In this document: in pieces, positions 21,816 to 33,685 of the stretch | Numbering within the stretch: position 1 is the first letter of the stretch | Layout of the letters: every line of letters starts with the position of its first letter | Assembly: GCF_000001735.4 (NCBI RefSeq) | Contig: NC_003070.9 | Span: 434,001 to 498,000, forward strand | Source of the DNA: Arabidopsis thaliana | Taxonomy: Eukaryota; Streptophyta; Magnoliopsida; Brassicales; Brassicaceae | Length of the DNA stretch: 64,000 bases | Reading direction: 5' to 3' | The notes under the pieces: model-generated | Seen by the model: only the letters and a program-made list of their open reading frames with translations | Database searches by the model: none | Told to the model about the DNA's origin: nothing | Program-made: the position numbers and the translations under genes

Positions 21816-23974
21816 ATGGCTGATAATTGTATCAGACTTCTTCACTCAGCCTCTGTTTTCTTCTGTTTAGGGCTTCTAATTTCATCCTTCAACTTGTTGC
21901 AGGTACTTGAACCTTCATAATCTGTGTTTGAAATTGCTTACGAATATTTATGCATGTTAGTGCTTTCTTCTAGTTACGATCTGTTTCGTAGCCTTCTCGG
22001 GTTTTTCTGGGTTTGATCATGTTTGCTTATTTGTTGGACTCTTGAAGCTAGAAGTTTTAAAAAAAAAAATCGAAATTTTCTGGGTCTTAATCGAATCAAT
22101 GAACGGGAAACATATTTGTGATATCAGAATTGTTTAAAGTTTTAAACTTTTGAAGCTGGGTTGTCTCTTAATCTCAGGGTATTGCAGCTGAAAATCTTTC
22201 CAAGCAGAAACTGACCTCATGGATTCTTCAGGTTTTGATCTTAATCCACCCAATTTTCTGTTTTGTTTTCGTCTCTTTTAGATTGCCTAAGCGTTGATGA
22301 TCAACTTTTGCAGAATGAGATTGTAAAGGAAGTCAATGAGAATCCAAACGCTGGATGGAAAGCTTCTTTCAATGATCGGTTTGCAAACGCCACTGTGAGT
22401 TTCTGATTACCTCCACCATTCCTTACATATATCCTATCAATGCTTATCACTGTTCCTGAAAACTTGTGTTTTTGTGAATCTATGTGTAGGTTGCAGAGTT
22501 TAAGCGCCTTCTTGGTGTTAAACCAACACCAAAGACGGAATTTTTGGGTGTGCCTATTGTAAGCCATGATATATCTTTGAAGCTTCCAAAAGAATTTGAT
22601 GCTAGAACCGCTTGGTCACAGTGCACCAGTATTGGAAGGATCTTAGGTCGGTTTTAATCTTTTAGATTTCCACTATCTCTGTTTTTTTCTATCCAATGAT
22701 TTACTGACTCTTCTTATGTTTTGTGTTAAATCCTCTCCATAATCGTCTCACTAAAGATCAGGTAACAGATCATTTACTTGAGTTTTATATTGCATAATGG
22801 GTTCTCAGACAGATATAAACATTTTGGTTTTGGTTTGTTTAGGGTCACTGTGGTTCTTGCTGGGCCTTTGGTGCTGTTGAATCACTGTCTGACAGATTCT
22901 GCATCAAATATAACATGGTAACATAGATTTCTTACTGTAGCCAAGATTGATGATGGCTAGTGTTTTTCTCTTCGAATGATTAATATTCGTTTCTTTTGTT
23001 CGTATGCAGAATGTTTCTTTATCTGTCAATGATCTTTTAGCATGTTGTGGATTCCTTTGCGGTCAAGGTTGTAATGGTGGATACCCAATTGCTGCGTGGC
23101 GGTACTTTAAGCACCACGGTGTAGTCACTGAAGAGGTAAATTCACTTTTTAACTGCAAAGAACATCTATTAATGGCAAAGTAGTTATAAAACGTATTCTT
23201 GATTCTACAGTGTGATCCATACTTCGACAATACTGGTTGCTCGCACCCGGGATGTGAACCCGCTTACCCTACACCAAAATGTGCAAGGAAATGTGTTAGC
23301 GGAAACCAGCTTTGGCGTGAATCAAAACATTATGGTGTTAGTGCGTACAAGGTCAGATCTCACCCTGATGACATTATGGCAGAAGTTTACAAAAATGGAC
23401 CTGTTGAGGTTGCCTTCACTGTTTACGAGGTAAATACTAGGTTCTAGAGTGATCAAAGATATGATTATATTATGGAACTCCACATGTTCATGTATCTTTC
23501 TGTTCTTCTACAGGACTTTGCGCATTACAAATCTGGAGTGTACAAGCACATAACAGGTACTAACATTGGAGGTCATGCTGTTAAACTTATTGGCTGGGGA
23601 ACTTCTGATGACGGTGAAGATTATTGGGTATGACTCCACTTTTGACGCTCTGGATTTTGAGTTTCGATCTAGCCAAAAAATTCACAACATTTTCTATTCT
23701 TTTGAATTGTTGCAGTTGCTTGCAAATCAATGGAACCGAAGCTGGGGTGATGTAAGTTCTTCTTCTCTCCAATCAAACTTTTACTTTCGACCTTCCAAAG
23801 AAACCACAGAACCTTAGATATAGAATCTGAAAATTTCAGGATGGGTACTTCAAGATCAGGAGAGGAACAAACGAATGTGGCATTGAACATGGTGTTGTAG
23901 CTGGTTTACCTTCAGACAGGAACGTAGTTAAAGGTATTACTACTTCAGATGATCTTCTTGTTTCCTCATTTTAA
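21816..23974 (+). CDS. CATHB2: Cathepsin B-like cysteine protease, intact tandem copy
   Basis: This is a secreted or vacuolar papain-family protease. Plant cathepsin B enzymes have reported roles in programmed cell death and basal defence. Exons 21816-21902, 22178-22231, 22314-22394, 22490-22646, 22757-22761, 22843-22917, 23010-23135, 23211-23429, 23514-23627, 23716-23751 and 23840-23974 join to 362 residues, the length I remember for At1g02305. Residues 1-29 are a signal peptide. The oxyanion Gln128 is encoded by the 5-nt exon, followed by Cys134 in [13 protein letters not shown], His289 in [12 protein letters not shown] and Asn310 in [10 protein letters not shown]. The occluding-loop region ([15 protein letters not shown]) is short and keeps one His. 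Gene order, intron positions and even promoter words match CATHB1 immediately upstream, so the pair is a tandem duplication. Confidence 0.95.
22757..22761 (+). other. CATHB2: 5-nt microexon in CATHB2
   Basis: The ATCAG exon lies between CTAAAG and GTAACAG. Exon 4 ends in phase 1 (TTA G), so the microexon supplies AT CAG and yields Asp-Gln. Without it exon 4 runs into a stop. The Gln is the oxyanion-hole residue. Confidence 0.9.
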
Positions 23975-24242
23975 ACAGGAATATGTGTCTCTACTCTGTA
24001 ATACATAATTTCCCACTGTGTTGTTGTTACCAATGAAATAAAACGACTTTCAACCCAAAAAGAAGTCTATTGTATATACCATTTAGCTTTTTGTTCATAT
24101 TCAATATAATGTGTTGTTGTTTCCAATGAAAGAATCAAAAGACATTCAACTATTCTACATATCATTTAGCTTTTGTTCATATTCAACTATACATGTTTCC
24201 TATTTTTACATTCTAATATCTACTGTTTGTATCTATACTGTT

Positions 24243-26652
24243 TCATTCTGCACTATGTGTGACCAACGGTGGATACTTGAGGTTTTTCAGTTTACTAGAT
24301 TGGTCGGCGATAAGCTGAGCAGTAGTATTAGGACCTGCTTGCATAAAGACCTCGTACCCATCACCTAACAGACCAGTTCTATTGGTCGTAAGCTGCCAGA
24401 AAACACCACCAGTACACGAACCACCAGCCCTTGCACTGTCGTAGATAACATCGTAAACTCTTTGGAAAAACTTGTTCCGTTTCTCTAAGCTAAAACCAGG
24501 GTACTTTGAAGATTTCCCAAACTCTGTTATCAGCAAAGGCTTCTTGATGATATTGTCACAGTCTTCAATATGTGCTCCGATCCATCTGTCCACAAATGTA
24601 TCTTGTTCTCCTGTTCTTGAGCTCTGTAATGGTAGCCTGATCTTGATTTGGTACACAGAGAGAATGTGTTAAAAGACAACAAACCAGAAAACCCAATTTT
24701 GATTCATTGAATAGAGAGACTGATGACTTACCAAGAATCCGGGTAGATATGGATAGTGGCGAAATCGATATCCGGAATTTGGTTATTGGTGATGAAATCT
24801 GTACCGGTTAAGACCCTTCCGCCGGGATTGTAAACCGTTCTTTCCGGTATAGATTCTCCGTAGAACCCTTCAAGCCCTATTTCCAGCAAATGGTTTGAGT
24901 CTATGGACTTAACATAACTAGCCATTTCCTTCACCCAATCCTGCACACAAAATGACACCGTTTAAGTATGTATACGTGTGCATGTTGTATAGTATAAATA
25001 CAGAGGAGAGACATAGATACCTGAAGAATATTCGAAGCAGTGGAATCATTGCAGCGAGGTTCGTTGATGAGTTCCCATGAGAAGATGGTAGGGTCATCTT
25101 TGTACATTCGACCAGTGATTGTGTTTTTCCTCGTCAACACGGTCTGTTTCATGGTTTTGTCAAACCGTCGGTTTAGTTTGATTTTTAAGTCGGTACTAGT
25201 ATACAAAATTCTATATATGATCTAATCCTTTTACGAGATATTTAATTTGGGACATTTGTTCAATAATAAGTTAACAAACATTTTTAGATTGGTACATTTG
25301 TCATGTTTGTTGATTACTTTTAATTGATCAAAACCTAACTTTTGACATTTCAAAACCGTCGTTTATCTCGCGTTAACGTGTACAAATATAACCTGAATAT
25401 TTTGCCTTTAACGTGTCGTGTTACATATGATGATCTCTAGATATTAAATTTAACTGATATTTATGTAATTAACATGGGTTTAATTTTCATATTATTACTA
25501 ACCTTCACGTGATTCTTGTAGAATTGCTTGACAGCTGAGTTTGTGTAGAATTCATCCGGTTCATCTAAACCGGCCCATTCCACGTACTTTTTTCTCCCTC
25601 CATAGTCTTCGAAATTATTGACTAAACTAATTATCAATTTAATATTAAATCGTCCAGCTTCATAGACGACAAAGTCTAGCCCCTGCTGTCACAAAACTTT
25701 GTATCAGTATTAGTACTCATAAAACCCAATTACAATTTGTTGTTAGTTTTTCTATCAATCAATTGTGAGAGTCTCTTTATTAGGTCAACAAAAATTAAAG
25801 GTGTCTAGTACCAAATTATGCTTCTAATTAATATAAATATGATTAACAATGTGAAAGTCTATCTATGCTTTTGTCATTTTTTGCGATTATCCACTTTATA
25901 TTAGCGTATGAAAAGGAGTAGACGACGATTTTTTTACGAGAAAAAAAACAAAAAGGTTTGAAGGTCTTATGTCGGAAGTATAATTTGAAATTTGAATCCT
26001 TCAATTTAGATTCAACAAACAACGGTCATCCAAAGATTAATATACATATGATCATGACAATAAAAAATAACAGTCAATATTTTTCTTTATAATTCCGTTT
26101 ACTAGTGAATCAATACAAAATAATTAAGTAAATAAACAATGATAATTTTATCAACTCAGTCAGCAAACGATCAATTCATGATTAAAAATATTAAGTTTGT
26201 TGTATAATTGATAAAAACATACGAAATGGTGATTTCAGCATGTTTTGCAACGAGCCACCAAAGTTCTCAAAATATAAAATATTAAGTATATATGTGTATG
26301 TATGTATATGCATGCGTGTTACCTTGAAAACGTCTTCACTATAGGAGCCAGGAGAGATCTGAAGAGGAATGTAATCTCCTTCGTTGAAACCCCAAATCCT
26401 AGCGACGTTCATTCCCACCGCGGAGGCTTGCCGGAGCGCCGTCGTGACGGTAGCTCTTCCTTTAGATGCCGTGTCAGCCGCGGTGGTCATCATCCAATAA
26501 GCATTGAAGCCGTTTAAGTAAACTTGTTCTCCGTTCAACACGAACTGCGTGCCGTTTCTCCCGACAAAGCCTGTCTTTACGGCGACGCAAATGCGGTTGT
26601 TTCCGATGAGAAACGGAAGAAAGAACAAGAAAAACGGTAAGATGTTTAACAT
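24243..26652 (-). CDS. MAN1: Secreted endo-beta-1,4-mannanase, GH5
   Basis: The enzyme hydrolyses internal beta-1,4 linkages of cell-wall mannans in the apoplast. Exons 26323-26652, 25503-25682, 25021-25143, 24732-24940 and 24243-24636 join to 411 residues, the length I recall for At1g02310. The N terminus has a signal peptide ([13 protein letters not shown]). GH5 landmarks are NVARIWGF, the acid/base Glu198 in WELINEPR, the HIYPDSW strand and the nucleophile Glu319 in [10 protein letters not shown]. An upstream in-frame ATG at 26712 lies only about 15 bp downstream of a TATATATAA box (26727-26735), so transcription should start after it. The ATG at 26652 is chosen for that reason and because it gives a clean signal peptide. 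The gene converges on CATHB2, with stops about 270 bp apart. Confidence 0.93.
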
Positions 26653-28201
26653 TGTGATACTTTTGCCGACTTGAAGAAAAGAGAATGACACAACATGAAA
26701 CGTTAAGGACATTTGTGTGTGTGGTGTTATATATACATTACAGATGTCTTAGAGCCTACGTATTTGAAAACTATTCATTTTTGTCACCATATTGCCTACG
26801 TTTAATTGAAAATATGTACACGGAACGCGTGAAATTTAGATAAAGTTTTTTTTAACGTTTATCTCAAATTCACTTTTGAAATTATATTCTTGGGTTTAAG
26901 AAAACTCTTTACTTTTTAAACTGATACATATTATTTAAAGGAAATAGATATTTTATAATTTGGCTTAAAAGCGTTTATTTTTTGGCTAATTGGCTTGAAA
27001 GCGTAATATTTTTCATTTCCCCATTAAAACGGTTTCAGACTGTTAGATTTAAATAAATTGTAATCTTGTTGCATTAAAGGTTTTAAATAAATGATTTTGG
27101 CGAATATAATATTTTCTAGTAAGTCATTGTAAAGTTAAAAATAGATAATTTTGGTTTTATAACATATTGATGATACGTAATCGAAATAATATGATTTTTG
27201 GTTGAATAAAATGATACCAAATGATCACAATAATTATATATGCTTTTGAATGTAAGCATGACACGCATGTGGAATGGAGCTATCATACTTAAGCTAGTAC
27301 ATATGTAATGTACGATTAATTTATTTTCTTAGGTCGACGACTCAATCATGTAAGATGAATTATTGAATTTCATTTCTCAACAGAAATAATTATTGAAATA
27401 GAGAAACTTCATATGGATTTTTGTAAGCTCCAATTGATTCGAGAGATATCAGATGTACTTTTAACTCTTCCCGGGTCCCCTATGTTTGGACTTTTATTAT
27501 TTAAATTTGTTTGGCAAATAACTATGAAATTTGCAATGATTAAAAATTAATAATAGTTTCCCTATCAAAAAAAAAAAAATTAATAATAGTTTGGTCTAAA
27601 CCATGTGAAATGAGATCTAACTTGGGCCATTCATTCTTGTTCTCAAGTTTTACTTCACAATATTGGGCCCTTGATAAAGCCCATATACTTGATATGGTTT
27701 GACTCTATGGACTTACATAACTAGCGCTCTGGGTCTTCAATACACCTCATTTTTCTTTGGGTGTTTTTAGGTGAAATACGAAACCTAGGGGTTCATTTAG
27801 CAATTTTCATCATAAAGGGAAAAAGACATGTTTATATTTTCCAAGTATGGATCAAAGGCTCTAACAGCAACAAATGGGAAACAATGTCAAGAAACTGGGG
27901 ACCTAATCTATCTGGCAAAGCCTTTTACTTACCTTAATGGCCAAAGTCTTTCCATTCAAAATCCAAACCAGTAATGGCAAAATCAAGACACTACTCAATG
28001 TCGTTCCTTCGAATTGGCAGTTTGGTTAGAGCTTTGAGAGCAACTTAAACTTCTGAAAGCACACTTTTACTATGAACTATGTAAACGAAGATTTGTTTTC
28101 TTTTAATGAAATGTTACAGAATTCCAGTACAACATAAATCTAACATCCAAAAGAGTGTTGTTACCCGGTCAAGGATGAAGTCTGCAAACATGTTTTTACT
28201 T
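26653..28201. other. MAN1 promoter and gene-poor spacer
   Basis: The MAN1 TATA box TATATATAA is at 26727-26735 on the minus strand. The rest is AT-rich. A GGGCC/GGCCC cluster at about 27620-27690 looks like a site-II promoter without a convincing gene after it. The best downstream frame is only about 24 codons (27975 onward). I do not call a gene here. Confidence 0.5.
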
Positions 28202-29521
28202 TTATCTTCGCATTACACGGTTACGCTCTCTCTTGCGAAATCGTTCCAACATGATTTGATCAGTTGCTGCTTGTCTGCTTTTCCCTGAATCAGCATTATT
28301 ATTAGTACTACTGCTAGTAGAAGGTTTAGCTGCTTCACCGTCCGCTTGAGGTCCTCCTCTATCTTTGTATAGCTCAGGATGCTCTGCGTTTTCAAAGTTT
28401 ATATCAATACAAGAACCAACACGCACATGGACTAACAAATGGAAAAAAGAGAAAAAAGGATTCATAAAGCAAACCTCTCCTAAGCTTCTCAGCATAATCT
28501 TTCCCGCGTTGGAAGTAATCCGCACTATAACTAGACGGGATACTAAACTCTGACTTTGGCCGACCCATAAGTCTCCTCTCTTGCAAAAGCTTCTTGGCAG
28601 CTTCAGTTTCTTCAATGTTCTTCAGCTTGTATCTGAATATTATCCATCCAAACAAAAAAAACATTAATCTCTAAAATACTCAAATACACATTTATCTTAC
28701 ATCTATGATTGAGAATGTATTCATACTCAATTGGGAGTTGGACTTCTGCTATTCCGGTAGTCCACTGCGTCGAGCTCTCTTCCGAGCTACGCTTCTTGAC
28801 CTGAGAAGGAAGGAAGGCTTTTAGTAACAAACAACAATCTTAACCCCTGTTAAACATCGACACTAAACAACTTACTTTAAGATGATCAGGTATCTTATAT
28901 AACTCATCTTCCACTCGCTTCAATTCGTTCTCAACCTCCTCTGCATCATCAATATTTCTTCCCCGTTTCTTCGCCAATTCTTGTTCAATGTACTTTACCC
29001 TAAAGAATCAAAACAATCCTCAACACTTACAAAGACAAAGACAAAGACAGCTCACTCTAGCTTAATCTATTTAACTACCAAGCAAACTAGGTTACAATTT
29101 TTGTAAAGAGAGATTTGCTTACATGTTGGGATCTTCAATCAAAACAGCAGTCTCTTGAGCAAAAGTATCTTGCAACACAAGCTCCTCTTTCTCTCCTTCA
29201 GTTTCAGTTTTCTCCACTGGTTTCACTTTTCCGATGCTAGATTGCGCCGTAGAAGATAAAGCTGGGATACCTAATTTCCTCTCTCGCAGCTTCTGCAAAA
29301 ACTTCACCTCCTCTAACGCCAATCTGTAGATCAAACAAAAATCGAACCTTTTCAACAACCCATCAAATAAATTGAAGAAAATCAAAACCCTACAGATTTG
29401 CTTTTCAATTTAGAGCTGACCTTCGCTTCTCTTCTTCCTCTGAAATTGCGGCTTTGTTTACATCATTATCTTCTTCTTCCTCCTCGAAGCTACGCTTCCT
29501 GAAATTTCTCTTCGGCGGCAT
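28202..29521 (-). CDS. CSU2: CSU2, C9orf78/TLS1-family splicing-associated protein
   Basis: This is a nuclear coiled-coil protein homologous to human C9orf78 (HCA59) and yeast Tls1, which act with the spliceosome. In Arabidopsis I recall it as COP1 SUPPRESSOR 2, a repressor of the COP1 ubiquitin ligase. Exons 29421-29521, 29123-29323, 28876-28999, 28727-28800, 28475-28632 and 28202-28383 join to 279 residues. The protein begins MPPKRNFRKRSFEEEEEDND and has a charged helical stretch (LALEEVKFLQKLRERKLGIP). The family core is VKYIEQELAKKRG, then WTTGIAEVQLPIEYKLKNIE and SSYSADYFQRGKDYAEKLRR. It ends in a basic tail, RFRKRERNRVMRR. The donor of intron 4 (ATTGA|GTATGA) is the only one that restores IEYKL. 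HFR1, a COP1 target, is 2.4 kb away. Confidence 0.9.
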
Positions 29522-29978
29522 CGCAGCCAGAAACTATCGGATTTTTGAAAGAGCTAATGCGACTTGAGACGACGACGACGATAGGCTTTTAGGTTGATCT
29601 GAAAACAGACTCTCCGTCGGCTAAAATCACAAGCGAAACATTTAATATGGGCCCTATTAGTAAGCCCATTATGTATTAAAAAAATATATTTAAATGAGAT
29701 AATTTACTAACATTTTATTTAGGGCCATATTAGTTAGCCCATTATACATTTTTCCAGGCCCACGTTAGCTTCTTATTCAACTTAAGAAGTGTATTAATCC
29801 ATCACTGGTCCAAAAGCTCTAGGACGAACACTTGATCTCCAAGCAAGCAATAAAAATCATCAACAAGATAATCACAGTAACACCTTTTTATTCAATACAG
29901 TAGTGTTAAATAAAATCTTTCTAGGTAACGGTTACATTATATTTTCATGTTTTTATTTTTTTTTTAAACTTTTATGAA
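29522..29978. other. CSU2 promoter and germin-like gene 3' flank
   Basis: Two imperfect copies of a 29-nt unit, GGGCC-TATTAGT-AGCCCATTAT-type, start at 29649 and 29721. A further GGCCCA is at about 29756. They are site-II elements typical of constitutive genes. No extra gene is present. Confidence 0.6.
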
Positions 29979-30876
29979 TTATTTTTTAGTGGCAAGCCTT
30001 TCCTTAATCTTATCAACCATCTTAGATCCCACTTGAAAAGTCTTAGTTAACACATCTTCCGGCAAAGCCGGCTCTGCCGCAAATAGGGTTGCCGCAACAG
30101 AAGCCGTTCCCGGCAACTGACTATTAAATGCCGACAAAACCGACGCGGGAGATTTCCCATTGTTCTTTTGAAAATGCACAAGCCCTCTTGGAAAAACGAA
30201 AACTTCACCAATCTTTATGGTTTTAGTGAAAAGCTTATTCGCTGTTGTGATAAATCCAACCTCAAGCTCTCCTTCTAGAACGTAGACGACTTCGGTGGCG
30301 CGTGGGTGAGTGTGCGGTGGGTTTAAACCTCCCGGCGCGTAGTCTATACGTGCTAAGGAGACGGAGAGAGTGTTGAGGCCTGGGATCTTTTCCACGTTGG
30401 CTCCTGTTACGGCCGAACCCATCGTAGAGTTTATGACGGCGGGTTTTGAGATTCCGGCGAAGAAGAAGTCGGACTCCGTGATGTTTAATGTTTCCTTGCA
30501 CGGAAATCCATTCAGTTTGGTTCCTGCGTTTCGCACATCGTGCCGTTTAGGTTTTATATCAAGTCAACATAGATTTAATAATGGTGTAATATTCCCACAA
30601 AATATCTATATATTAAAATATCTCTAATTTCAACATATTAATTTTATTTTTGATTTGAAATTTAGATAAGATGTTCATAGAGTTTGAGATGATCCTCCTG
30701 ATACATAGATATTATTATAACATCACGATAGATTAAATTTTCGAACAAAGGTAATTTCTACCGTGAGATTTATCGGCAACGCAGAGATCTTGAAGAGCGT
30801 CGGGATCGTATGCACGAATTGAAGTGATCATAATGCAAGATAACGCAATGATAATAGAAATTCTTGAATTCATCAT
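29979..30876 (-). CDS. GL22: Germin-like protein, secreted cupin
   Basis: Germin-like proteins are extracellular-matrix, metal-binding cupin oligomers. Some have superoxide dismutase or oxalate oxidase activity, but the activity of this one is not deducible. Exons 30762-30876 and 29979-30523 join to 219 residues. Residues 1-22 are a signal peptide (ISIIIALSCIMITSIRA), followed by the mature start YDPDALQDLCVAD. The germin box PPHTHPRATEVVYVLEGE supplies two His and one Glu metal ligands, and the fourth His lies in PRGLVHFQKN. Two Cys near the mature N terminus (C in DLCVAD and in FPCKET) form the usual disulfide. Two adjacent ATGs open the frame and the first is used. The symbol is remembered from older annotation of At1g02335. 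Confidence 0.9.
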
Positions 30877-31932
30877 GGCTCCAAATTAAATATATCCGTG
30901 AAAAGATGAATTTTATTTAACTATGAGAGAAGAAGCTCGAAGTTTTTGGTACTTATAGAATCAGAGACCAGTTTGATCGACAAGTCATTTGCTTGGCGAA
31001 ATAAAAAACCAAACATTTTATTTGTCTTGACCAAACTAAGAAATGTACGTCATAGCTAATTAGTAGGTAAAACTATGCCTTTCTGACATTGTTTTTCACT
31101 AAAGCCAAGCCTTATTGAGACAAAAGGATATGTATTTGTAAAATAATACGTATATAAGTGTGCGCCTGTGTCTGTGCGTGTAGAATTTTTCTTTTTTTAT
31201 ATATAAATATGAATTGTGTCTCGAGTTTCGGACGTAATATTTCTTGTGTGTGTATTTACCTAGCTCAGAAAACAAAAGAAAAGAGATTATTACTCACAAG
31301 TCACAACTTTAAAACAGAAAACATTTTGAATTTTCCACAAAAAAATGAATATATCAACTGTGGAAAAGCGATGTGTAAACACAAAACGCAAATCAATAAT
31401 TGATGTGTAAGAAAGTGATTAATAATTCTCGAAGTCAAGTTTCCTCATTTCTTCTTTTGATCTTTTCTCATACATCCGGCCCTATATTTGGCAGAGCCAC
31501 ATCCTAACTTCTAAGTAACATGCAGTGTGCAGAGGTAAGTTAATGTTACTTTTTGTACATTAACATTATCATAGTGTATGACCCACTGGTCCTGAATTTG
31601 AGATGCTGAAGATAAAGCTAGTTGGGATGCATGTAACCAAGTGTAAACGTTTGAGACGCTTAAGAATCAGGGAAATCTTGTTCCTACGTTCAATGCTCTT
31701 ATAAGCATGTCTCAATATATTTTACAAAATATCAGATAAATGAAAAAATTGTTACATGCAAGAATTTATACAAAAAGTTTTAACTTATTGATTATTATTA
31801 ATATACAAAACCACCCGGAAAAAAAAGTATATGACACAAATGGTTCACACAAACTGTCCTAATTTGGAACTCTTTTCTCTCTTAATTAGTCAACGATCAT
31901 TTCACATAAACTTTTATCGAGCTACTTACTTA
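30877..31932. other. Spacer between the germin-like gene and HFR1
   Basis: It holds the germin-like promoter side and the HFR1 3' side. It is AT-rich, and I see no supported gene or RNA. Confidence 0.5.
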
Positions 31933-33685
31933 TCATAGTCTTCTCATCGCATGGGAAGAAAAATCCAAGAAACTTGGGAAATAAGGAACCAAACCGTGAA
32001 GAGACTGAGGAGAAGAAGCTGGTGATGATGTTGTAAGAAATAGAGATTGACTAGATGAATGTGGGAATGAAATATTAGTAAACGGTGGTAATGGCCAATT
32101 TAACGCCGGAATTAGCGGCGATGGCATCATGTGATTCGCCGGATTTAGGCCGTGAGCCGAAGCCATTGCCGTCAGCATGTGGTTGTGCATTCCAAATCCT
32201 AATGTCGCCGGAAGAAAATAAGGATTCACCCCCACTGTTGACATCATCTGCAATTATAACATCAACTTTGATTACAACTTAGTTTCTGAATATAAATAGC
32301 ACATATACATATTCGAATGATCAAAATGGGTACATAGTTCTATAAAATATAAAACATTTAGTTGGCACTAAATAATCACATGAAAAGAGATGAATTCGAA
32401 ATATTAAAGAAATTCTATAGACTTCACCATCTAGGTTATCTACTGCCTACTATATATCATTCCATTTTTTTCGTCACTAAACACCAAAAAGTGGCTATAT
32501 TTGTTTGATCAATTTGAAACCCATATTGTAAAACAATAATCCATATCTCATAAGTTGGCGAGTCAGATCGAATACCAAGAACAGTTTATGTCAACTAGTT
32601 AAATTAACCAAAAAAAAACTCAGACTATTAGATAAACACTTAAAACCTCAAGCCTCAATAATTCAAATATATGGAAGAAGAACACTGAATAAAGTGTGAA
32701 ATAAAAATAGTGAATAAAGTTAAATATAGACCTGAAGTTGAAGTTGAAGGTTTTTCATATACTCTATGGTCTTGTCGAGAACCGAAACCTTGTCCGTCTG
32801 AAAACCGTAAAAAAGCACCACCCGTTATCAGAATTGGAAACTTAAGGCAAGATTTCTTCATATATGCAACGGAAGTAGCGGAAACTTATACGGAAAAGAC
32901 TAGACACTCAATAGTTAAATTGAAACATTATATAGAAGGATCTATATACACACCAACCTTGTGACAATTAGGTACGAGTTGCTGTAGCTTACGCATCTTA
33001 TTACTCATCTTCTCGTCTCTTCTTCTTCTCTTGGAACCTTTTCGAGTAACTGAAGGAACTTCTCTTGTAAACTCCTCCGATTCATCCTAAATTAATTAAT
33101 TTTATTTATAGAAAGAAAAAATTAAAAACAGTGAAAAATGATAATACATAAGGTAACATGAAAATATATCTATGTATCGACTTACATCACTACTTAAGAC
33201 CTGGATACGACGTTTTTTGGGGTTCTCATGTTTGTTTCTCAGATAAAATCGATGATCTGATCTCTCTGAAAAATCTTTAATATGATGATGATCATCAGTT
33301 TCAGAATGTTCATCAGGGACAACAACCAATAAATCCTCCTTCGCATTTTCTACTTCTTTATGAATCTCTGGAACAATCTGAAGATAATTATCAGTTTGAT
33401 CATGATCAAAGTAGCCGTAGCCCCATTTTAGACCGTTGATTAGACGATCTTCATCACTTCTTGCTCTTTCTGACATCATGCCCTGATCTTTCACAGCAAG
33501 TGATCCGACGTCGTTTCTCCATCCCAATTCCATGAAAGCTTGATTATTCGACCTGCCAAGAAAAAAGTAGTAAACTATTAGGGTTTACGATACAAATCAT
33601 TGATAAATTATTAAAGAAATAAATAAAGAGAATAACAAGGCAAGAAACCTAAACTCTGAAACCTCCTGTTTAATTATACTTACAT
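31933..33685 (-). CDS. HFR1: HFR1, atypical HLH light-signalling factor with split start codon
   Basis: HFR1 promotes phytochrome A and cryptochrome signalling, inhibits PIF factors by dimerising with them and is degraded through COP1. Exons are the 5' exon ending at 33684 (it supplies only A and T of the start codon), then 33186-33552, 32958-33086, 32732-32797 and 31933-32247. They give 292 residues, the published length, beginning MSNNQAFMELGWRN. The third base of the ATG is the first base of exon 2, so the initiator codon spans an intron. Residues about 130-195 form the HLH (DEKMSNKMRKLQQLVPNC, then KVSVLDKTIEYMKNLQLQLQ). The basic region lacks the usual His-Glu-Arg DNA contacts, consistent with a non-DNA-binding HLH. 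The N-terminal region carries the acidic COP1-regulated part. The C-terminal part is Ser- and Pro-rich. Confidence 0.96.

Noticed and set aside
26653-26712. Longer MAN1 start at ATG 26712
   Set aside because: The TATA box at 26727-26735 is only about 15 bp upstream, so this ATG should precede the transcription start. The downstream ATG gives a clean signal peptide and the expected 411 residues.
27620-28050. Possible small gene behind a GGGCCC cluster
   Set aside because: Only a frame of about 24 codons could be found and no consistent exon join. Promoter-like motifs alone do not support a call.
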